From Phyllostachys edulis (taxonomy: Eukaryota > Streptophyta > Magnoliopsida > Poales > Poaceae): a stretch of 64,000 nucleotides of DNA. How positions within the stretch are numbered: position 1 is the first letter of the stretch; the number at the start of each line of letters is the position of its first letter. The DNA lies in assembly GCA_036346405.1 (NCBI GenBank), contig CM070546.1:93122955-93186954 (forward strand), written 5' to 3'. A program made the translations under genes and the position numbers. Of this stretch, positions 56,788 to 64,000 are shown piece by piece. Under the pieces are notes generated by a model. It did not search any database. It was not told the DNA's origin and worked only from the letters and a program-made list of their open reading frames with translations.

Positions 56788-57531
56788 TCTCTATAAAGTC
56801 TCCAAGCAGTGGCTACTTGTGCCATTAAAACTGGCATATATATCTATATCTATATATATATATTGTTCGTAGTCCCGACCACTTTAGGAGTAGTCCCATG
56901 ACATGAGAAGGATGAGACAGTATCCACGGGCAACCTCATTGAGCCCCTGCAAGTTTAAAAAGTATGGATGCAAGGAGAGCGTCAGGACATCCAATTACAT
57001 GAATATTGTCGATAGGTAATTGGACGTCGCTATGTTCAGAAAGTGACGTTGATGCTTGTGAGTACTCCGGTATCGAAGTGGCATCATCTATCAGCAACCA
57101 ACAATTCTTGAGCATGTAATTGTCTTTAAACCCAACAAGAACACCAAGCAACAAGTTGAGAATTCTTTTGAAATGTGAGAATGGTTGCTTGGTGTTCTTG
57201 TTGGGTTTAAAGACGATTACATGCTCAAGAATGGTTAGTTGCTGATGCATGATGCCGCTTCCCAGTCGGAATACCTACGCATCCACGTCACTTTCTGAAC
57301 ATAGGTCCAATTACCTATCGACAACATCTAGGTAATTGGATGTCCTAACGATCTCCTTGCATCCATACGTTTTAAACTTGCAGGGGCTCCATGAGGTTGC
57401 CCGTGGCTACTATATCATCCTTCTCATGCTGCGTGGACGATCCCCCCAAAGTGGCTGAGAGACTATAAACAATATATATATGATGCCGGATTTAATGGCA
57501 CAAGCGTACCACCGCTGGGGCTTTATAGAGA
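56788..57531. repeat. Foldback of about 740 bp in CACTA-4
   Basis: Arms run from TCTCTATAAAGTCTCC to TTTATAGAGA with a centre near 57,165, where GAATTCTTTTGAAATGTGAG lies. Blocks such as GAGCATGTAATTGTCTTTAA pair with TTTAAAGACGATTACATGCTC-like sequence. Confidence 0.85.
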
Positions 57532-59649
57532 AAAGTCATCACGCATTTGGTTTCAAATACAAATCGCTCTGCATGATAAATACATATCATAGACGGTTTG
57601 TAGATGAAACCGTCTGTGATAAGTACTTATCATAGACGGTTTTAGCCACAAAACGTCTGTGATAGGTTCCTACTACAGACGGTTTCAGCCACAAACCGTC
57701 TGTGAAAGTATGCATCACAGACGGTTTGAAAACCGTCTGTGATGACCTCATGTATCACTAACCCATAAACTCAGATGGCTCATGAAACCGTCTGTGATGA
57801 CGTTTTTGAACCGTCTGTGAATACCTTTTCTGTAGTAGTGTAGCCACATCATCGAGGGTGCAAGCATGTTTTGTTTCCCCCTGGCATGACTGTTGACATA
57901 TTTTTGACTCAGTTGGATCTCGTACTTCTTCCTCAGGCCATCGATCATACGAGTTTTCTGCATATTCTGGACAATATACCTCTGCATATTCTTGGACCAC
58001 TGCTTCCCTTCTTCTATCTATCACCTCACTGCGGTGGCTCTATTGAAAAACTAATCAACCGTGCGAGTCCAGGTCTCCTCAACTATCACGCTGATAGGGA
58101 GACACCACACAACTTTTAGTACGCTGTTGTACACCTTGGACATGTTGGTCATCATAATGTCGTACCTCGCACCGTTGGTGTCGTACAACTGGGACCATTT
58201 CTTAAACTCAGGAGCATGGAGATTAATCCACTAAAGTCAGGAGAGTAGAGATTAATCCATTGGGTGAAACTTATGGGGCTCCTAGATTCCCCACTCGTGG
58301 CCTGTTGTCCCTCATGTTCCTCCGAAGGGGACTCCCATGTATGTTTCGTAGTCTGATGTTCGAGGTCTCTTCAAATGGACTCAAATTTCTGCCTCTAGTT
58401 TTGCATGCATAATGCCTTGCACGTCTTCATAAGTTCCTAACTGTGGAACCGCGTGAGAAAATTCGATGCAAGATGCCTCATGCACCATTGAGTTTCCACA
58501 TCATTCCACTGGTACGAGGGTTCCATCATGTTCTTCATGGTGTTTAGAGCTAGCAACAACCCAATATTGCAGTCTATGATAAGGCATATGTTGGCCCGGT
58601 CTCCCACAACCGCCCACTTGACATTTGCTAGGAACCATAGCCAACTGGATGTGTTCTCATTCTCTACAATGGCAAAAGCAACCGAAATAAGCTAGTCATT
58701 CGTGTCGACCGCCACCACAGTGAAAATGTTGCCCTTGTACCTCCTGGTGAGGAAAGTGCCATCCATCGTGAGCATCAGATGATAGAACTTGAAGCCCTCT
58801 ATGGCCTAAAAGAAAGCCCAGAACACATAGTCTAGTACGGAGTAGTTAGGGCCTCCATCAAAATCTTCTCTTTCCATCTTGGAACAAGGTTGTACACCTC
58901 CTCGTATGTCCCGTACATGGCCTCGATAACCTTTTGCTTCCTTCGTCGGACCTTGCTATAGCTGACTAGATAACCAACAAGATTAGTGACTTCAGACAAC
59001 AGAATCTTGGGGGGAGATGGACACGTCCTGCGCAACTATGTAACTGATGAGGCTTGCCATATATGTGGAAGTCGTATTCCGATAAGCTTCCGCAGCGGTT
59101 CACTCAGCTCGCAAGTGTGGTTAATCACCGCCTTGACCGTGAAGACCGAGACAAAGAACTTCACCCTATGAGCACTGACCTTGCTAGGGCAGCCTTCTAC
59201 TAGGCACTTTATTGCGTAATTTCTTTGGTTGAACAAGTGCACCCAGTACACACAATTGATGGATAAGGTGTATCGTGCTATAGCTTGCTACACGACCGTC
59301 TAGTTAGGAAAGTGCTGCCCAACTAACAGGGTGTCAGTATCAAACCCTCACTAGGACCTTTCTTCTCGTGGTAGTACGAGCGACCGCACTACGATATCAT
59401 CAAGTCTGGGTGCCACATAAGGCACCTCCGATTACACAATTCTGTCGATGGGACCACCACCCTAGGGTGCATCCTCCTCGCTACCATACGAGCTTGGGTC
59501 AGGGTCCTCGTTGGGCTCCAACCCGACTGGTTGGTCTGGTAGAAACTCGTGGCAGTCAATGCGGGCCGACTACCATTGTCCCGCCCCCTTATTTTGCACA
59601 AAGTTATCAGCAGGTCTTCTCTTGGAGTCTTCACCCAATACAGCACATA

Positions 59650-59859
59650 AAGAATCTAGGCCCTGTTTTAGGGTCTGACCGGCCCTATGCCTGCGGTTTG
59701 ACCGGCCGTGCCGATGTTTCACAGACTCATGTGCCAACGGCTAGTGGAGTGGATTCAGGCTATAAATACCTCTCCCCCTATAGCAAAGGACTCTTTAGAA
59801 CCTCTATTGAATACTCTTGAGCCCTTGCCTCTTCTTCTACTCCTTGAGAGCTAAAGTTT
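59650..59859 (+). mobile_element. LTR-like fragment with promoter, interrupted by the third solo LTR
   Basis: The motif TCTGACCGGCC and its variants, CCAACGGCTAGT and a TATA box GGCTATAAATACC (59,757-59,769) form a layout seen in several grass LTR promoters. The 3' continuation after 63,022 is not clearly LTR-like, so limits are uncertain. Confidence 0.45.
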
Positions 59860-62800
59860 TGTCGGACCCGGGATTAACACTCCCAAATCCTCTGTGTATT
59901 TTTGAACTAGTCCCATGATCAGTAGCTAGTTCACACAGTAAACAAATATGGTAACATCCATAAATCGCACAATTATATTAATAATCAACAGAGTTTATTA
60001 CAAAAGAGGCTTACGAGCCAACAATAAAGAACACAGTGAAAGACAAAGAAGTAGTGGAGTCCAGCTGATCTGCCACAGGCAATCAACTAGGGTAGCGGCC
60101 TAGTCGTCGAGATCCACACCAGTAGCAAAGTCCTTCTCCTCTGCAATTTATTTGCATAAAGCAAGGATAAGCACAACTACCGTGCTCACAAGTTACACCC
60201 AAATAACAGAGTTAATGCATGCAAGGATATAACAAAGGAAGGCTTATTGGTTGAATTTGCATAAAGCAATATTTTCTTTAAATACATGTACTAAGTTCCA
60301 AAGCAGTTATTCTATAACTAAAATTCATTTTATAAATTCTCAAGTTTTATAGTCAGATAACATTCACACATGAATGGTGAAGGATACCCTCCTGTCACAA
60401 GGCTTCCTGCCCAATTCCTATTTGGATAAACCGGTTTGAAGAAGTCTTTTTAAAACAAAATCAAAGTATAACTTTGAGTGGCTTTGCTAGCATGTCCATG
60501 ACCATGGACACGGCTATTCGAATAGTTCTTAACACTCTGCAGAGGTTGTACAGCTTTACCCACATGACACGAATTCTCTAGTTTTCCGGCATATATCTAT
60601 GCCACCACTCACTACCTTAGGTAAGCAGTCTAGAGCACGTGAAAAGACCTTTACAATGCGCCATCCCACCGTAGTCCCCCCTCGATAAGGTTTCTCTCCC
60701 TTTGGATAGAAATCTGCAGAGTTCCTAGCCCCTCTTGCGCCAGGTGGGACTAACGTAGGTCATAACATGACTACCCACCGCATCTGAAGGGAACGACCAT
60801 GGTGGAACATTGCAAATTAGTCGGCCAGGTCCTGCCCATACAGGCCATGTGGCAGTAAGATGTGGCTTAGCAAAGGAACGCTCAGAGGCCGGTCCTTAAC
60901 TGACTTGGGCAACTTTCCACAAAACACATGGGCCTCGATCATAGAAATGACTCGATCCCATGCATCAACATGCACCATCTAAACAACCATTTCACCTAAG
61001 TACAAACCATCATTTTATTTTATTTTTCAAAGTCATTTATAAACTTCCATAACACACCAATGCCATGGATACAATTTAAACAACATTGATTTTTGGCTGA
61101 AATTCCCCAAATCAAACATTTTTGGTCTAAGCATGTCTTTGCATCATATTTTCAAATGATCCTAGTTCATACAATCGTATCAATCAGGTTTTATCTAGGG
61201 TGACAATATATTCACTTCAATTATCAAAATTGGCCATACAAAGGATTTTAGACATATCTATAAATTTAAAACAAGAATTTAAATTACTAAATATAAATAG
61301 CATATAGTAATAATTTGAAATAATGGGTGCAAATATGGTCAAAGATGTAACTTGCCTTTCTCAATTAGTTGTTCTCAAACGATGTTGAAATTTGACTCTC
61401 CGAAGTCGTCGAAATCTATACGCGAAAATAAGCTAAATTCAAACAAAATTTAAATGAAGATTCAAATGAACTCTAAATTAAATAATTTTAGTCTAGTTAG
61501 CTAGATTTTGAATTTATATGAATTTAGAAATTTGAATCGACGAAATCGGAGCTCGTATGAAGAAGAACGAACCCCGGGAAGTTTACAATTCACATGAAAT
61601 GATGAATAATAGGATTTCTAGAATTTTAGATTTATTTTTGTGAAGGAAAACTAGAAATTAGCCTTGACACGTGGGCCTTGCCATGTCAGCGCCACGCGGG
61701 CATGAAGGTAGAGGTGGCAATGAAACGGTGGCGCAACGTCAGCGAAAATGGCGACGTGGCCGTGAGGTGGCAGCGCCACATCGGCTTAAAGCCGGCAACG
61801 GCTCGGCGACCACCTCGCCGGCGAGGGATGGCCCAGTGGCGTCTGGTGAGGGGCGCAATCGCTAGAGGGGAGAAAAGGGAACGCGGTGCTCACCAATGCG
61901 GCGGATGCGCGCGAGGCGCTGGCCGGCAGTGAGCAGAACAGCGACGGCGAGATCGGCTTGTGGCCGGCAGTGCGCACCAAGTCGGTGTCGTTGTGGCGAT
62001 GCGGAGGAAGAGTGGTCGGAGACGAAGAAGAAACTGCGTCGGAGACAAAGAAGAAAGGGCACTCGGCCGGGAATCTTCAACGGTGAAATATGGCTAAACC
62101 GAGAGAGGAAAGGAGGAGTGGGTGGTGGGAATGAGATGAGCGAGGAAGAGGGCTCCCGGGGCTCCCTTTTATAGGGCGCGGGAGTGGCCGGGGGAGGAGA
62201 TCGTGGTGTGGGTGAACGTGGCGGCGACGTTGCGATCCGGGCGAATCGGGCGCAGAGAAGGGGGGGAACGTGCGGGTGGAGGCAGTGGTGGGGCGCGGGA
62301 TCGTCGACGTCGTCGCGCTGGTCTCATGGCGGTTAGGGTAGCGGATTTAAGCTCCGCGCACTAATGGCGGGCGTCTTGGTGCATGAGGAAGGAGGAGGGT
62401 GAGGAGGAAGAAAGGGCGCGGGCAATTGGATTTTGTTCCCATGGCGCGGGTGAGATGAAGAGAGAGGGAGGCGCGTGGGTCGTTGGATTGAGATCCAACG
62501 GCCGAGAGAGGGGGAGGATTGGCCAGGTGAGGCCGGTGCGGTGCGGACCGGCTTGGGCCACACGTGTGTGCATTGTAACGGGCCGAGCCAAGGTTTCGGC
62601 CCAATTACTGTTTAAGGAATTTCTTTCGATTTTTCATTTTAATTAATCCAGTTAATTCAAATAAGCTTTAAAAAATAGCAAATAAAATCCAAAAATTCTA
62701 GAAAAATTCACGAAATTCCTAGAGTTATTTTGGACATAAATAAAATAATTCCAACTTAAAATTGGCTTTTAATTTTGCAAATAAATTATTTTGGCTTTAA

Positions 62801-63017
62801 AATATTTAGGAAAAAGCTTTTAAAATTTCCGAAATTAATTAAATTTTTATTTTTCAATTTAAATCAAATAAAACTCAAAAATTTTAATAAATTTTATTTT
62901 TGACTTTAAAAACTCTAGAAATTAAATAAGAGCAAACAAACCCTTTCAAATTTCAAAAATCCAATAAAATAATAACTTTAATAATTTTTAATTTGGTAAG
63001 AACTTTGGGATGTTACA
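59860..63017 (-). mobile_element. Third solo LTR (Ty3/gypsy-type), 3.2 kb
   Basis: On the + strand it starts TGTCGGACCCGGGATT and ends GGGATGTTACA. AGTTT flanks both sides (59,855-59,859 and 63,018-63,022). A minus-strand TATA box (TATAAAAG) is at 62,167-62,174. It resembles the nested LTR at 44,606-48,925 in ends and internal blocks (e.g. GCAGAGGTTGTACAGCTTTA at about 60,537 against 45,545), so the two belong to related families. Confidence 0.9.
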
Positions 63018-63022
63018 AGTTT

Positions 63023-64000
63023 CATCTGGTGAGGCGTGAGAGGGAAAAAAGGAGGATGGTGGAGAAGGACAAAGGAAGAAGAAGACACGTGGGGCAATGT
63101 GAGGGTAAGATGGGTATTTTTGGAAAACAAAATAGACAGGTTTGTGCTATTCATAGAGCGGCATCATAACGGAGATTGACGGGAGTGACAAATAATGAAG
63201 GAAAGTTAAGAACGAATGGCATAAGAAGGAAGATAACTTTTTCGATCGAAACAGGGATCCAACCAACTTAATTCCTTTGTCAAATAAAGAATTCCCTCTA
63301 AATAAAACCACAACCCACCCCCAACCATAACTACTCCCTCACTCCCAGCCACCGCCGCCTTGACCCCACCCCCTTCAACGCACCGCCTCCCACCACCTTG
63401 CCGGCGAGGCCTGTCACCTGCACTCCCACCGCTACCACCTCCTCTTCCTCCACCGGCGCTGCCCATCTTCCCCGCCACCGCCTTCTTCTGAGTCTCCGGT
63501 GGCTACTGCCGTCGGATCCACCACCACCACCCTCGCCTCCTAATAGATAGTCGGTTCTTGTCTCCACCACCAACCTCTACCGCCCACCACCCTCCTCCGA
63601 TCCGCTGCCGGCAATAGGAGCGGGGTGCCATCATCGCCTCGCCACTACCACCCTCTCTCCCTCTATGGCCACTACCGCCACCAGAGAAGACGAACTCACC
63701 AAAGCCTCACCAGAGTCGGAGGTGGTCAGGTGAATGAATCTTCATGTAGATCACAAGGTACAAAATTGAATGATTTGCAAAAAAAAATCATGCACATGAT
63801 ATATGGCAAAAAGGCAGAGCGTCTTCTTAACGAATATTGTCGTCATGATGGTGACGTCTATAGTCAAATTGGTCTACTTTAGAACTACTCTGAGCTCTTG
63901 ATGATAGCAAGAGGCTTTGCACTTCGGCAGCGGCCTCTTATAGGTTGGTCGCAAGTGAACAAATAACCAAAAGGTCCTGTTCACCATCATTTTCCAATGG
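63023..64000. other. Right end of the window, no gene recognised
   Basis: The left part is purine-rich. 63,290-63,720 is C-rich with proline/serine-type open frames in several registers, typical of a leader or low-complexity region. The frame 63,625-63,882 matches nothing I know. A gene beginning beyond the window cannot be excluded. Confidence 0.4.

Larger units (their letters stand above)
54051..57840 (+). mobile_element. CACTA-4: non-autonomous CACTA inserted in the MULE-2 transposase
   Basis: It starts CACTACTACAAAAAGG and ends CTGTAGTAGTG. TAG flanks both sides (54,048-54,050 and 57,841-57,843). It contains a 5' array, a gene-like block (54,540-55,070), AT-rich DNA with (AT)n runs (55,210-55,380), a second array (55,497-55,665), the leader, a hairpin (55,862-55,942), a tandem array (56,355-56,676), the foldback (56,788-57,531) and a 3' array. 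Its architecture is that of CACTA-3. Confidence 0.95.
52927..59640 (-). mobile_element. MULE-2: minus-strand Mutator-like element, ends not located
   Basis: A MURA-type transposase (59,640-53,655) is followed by a GRF-like gene (53,471-52,927), the same order as in MULE-1. CACTA-4 interrupts the transposase. I could not find terminal inverted repeats or target duplications; the right part may be cut by the LTR fragment near 59,650. Its sequence differs enough from MULE-1 to be another family. Confidence 0.78.
53655..59640 (-). pseudogene. MURA-type transposase of MULE-2, interrupted by CACTA-4
   Basis: In minus order: a DNA-binding domain with QRNYAIKCLVEGCPSKVSAH, VINHTCELS (59,251-59,036); YGTYEEVYNLVPR; the catalytic core with the first Asp in LMLTMDGTFLTRRYKGN, IVENENTSSWLWFLANVKWA and the second Asp in ICLIIDCNIGLL (about 58,800-58,550); YDIMMTNMSKVYNSVLK at about 58,150; then QNMLAPSMMW- or CTLDDVAT-coding sequence up to 57,841. 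After the CACTA insertion the frame resumes at 54,050 with the SWIM finger CTFNKPKLLHKPCSHVYKAC and a CCHC knuckle CRICKTVGHSMKDC ending at about 53,660. Stops (e.g. at 58,710 and 53,846) and frame changes show decay also before the insertion. Confidence 0.88.

Noticed and set aside
842..57840. Regularly repeated 12-bp motifs looking at first like a CRISPR-type array
   Set aside because: Spacing is irregular, orientation alternates, and the arrays end in CACTA termini with target duplications. They are CACTA subterminal repeats in a plant genome.
61671..62646. Several 60-92-codon open frames on both strands
   Set aside because: They lie in the GC-rich part of the third solo LTR near its TATA box and show no domain.

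Overview
This window looks like nuclear DNA from a grass (Poaceae); the species cannot be told from the sequence. The reasons are a GC-rich, three-exon class III peroxidase with monocot-style composition, several CACTA elements, Mutator-like elements (MULEs) carrying plant-mobile-domain genes, multi-kilobase solo LTRs, Tork/Angela-type copia elements and small non-autonomous elements. About 85-90% of the window is transposon-derived, and most elements are nested in others. I found exact target-site duplications (TSDs) for eight insertions and a near-exact one for MULE-1, so the nesting is directly supported.

Layout. 1-10,793 is the right part of a decayed CACTA element (CACTA-1) with a TNP2 transposase remnant and a Ulp1-like (C48) protease remnant, split by a recombinant copia element (1,723-8,563). 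10,903-11,475 is a small hAT-type element. 12,442-27,501 is a 15-kb MULE (MULE-1). It carries a plant mobile domain (PMD) gene, a MURA-type transposase and a GRF-like zinc-finger gene, all on the + strand and all decayed. CACTA-2 (16,653-22,130) is inserted in it, and an unrelated CACTA (17,673-20,577) carrying a captured E2 ubiquitin-conjugating-enzyme exon is inserted in CACTA-2. 28,057-30,100 holds a copia 3' fragment and a Myb/SANT-like pseudogene. 30,365-34,700 is the 3' end of a MAGATAMA3/SEN1-type helicase gene whose coding exon is split by CACTA-3 (30,455-33,793).

35,976-38,520 is the only gene that looks intact: a class III peroxidase on the minus strand (354 residues, three exons). 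38,829-40,785 is the 5' part of a copia element. 40,850-41,784 is a non-autonomous element with a TTA duplication. 42,520-50,642 is a solo LTR with a second, inverted 4.3-kb solo LTR inside it. 50,731-51,313 is a displaced copy of the peroxidase intron 1. 52,927-59,640 is a second, minus-strand MULE (MULE-2) with transposase and GRF-like genes; its transposase frame is interrupted by CACTA-4 (54,051-57,840). 59,860-63,017 is a third large solo LTR. The last kilobase holds nothing I can identify.

How the parts relate. CACTA-1, -2, -3 and -4 share subterminal motifs and termini and form one family. The three copies with both ends visible each carry the same 650-790-bp foldback and a short miRNA-precursor-like hairpin. 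The two MULEs share the order transposase then GRF-like gene. Nearly all in-frame stops in the transposon genes are TAG, TGA or TAA where the family has CAG, TGG, CGA or CAA, the pattern expected from deamination of methylated cytosine.
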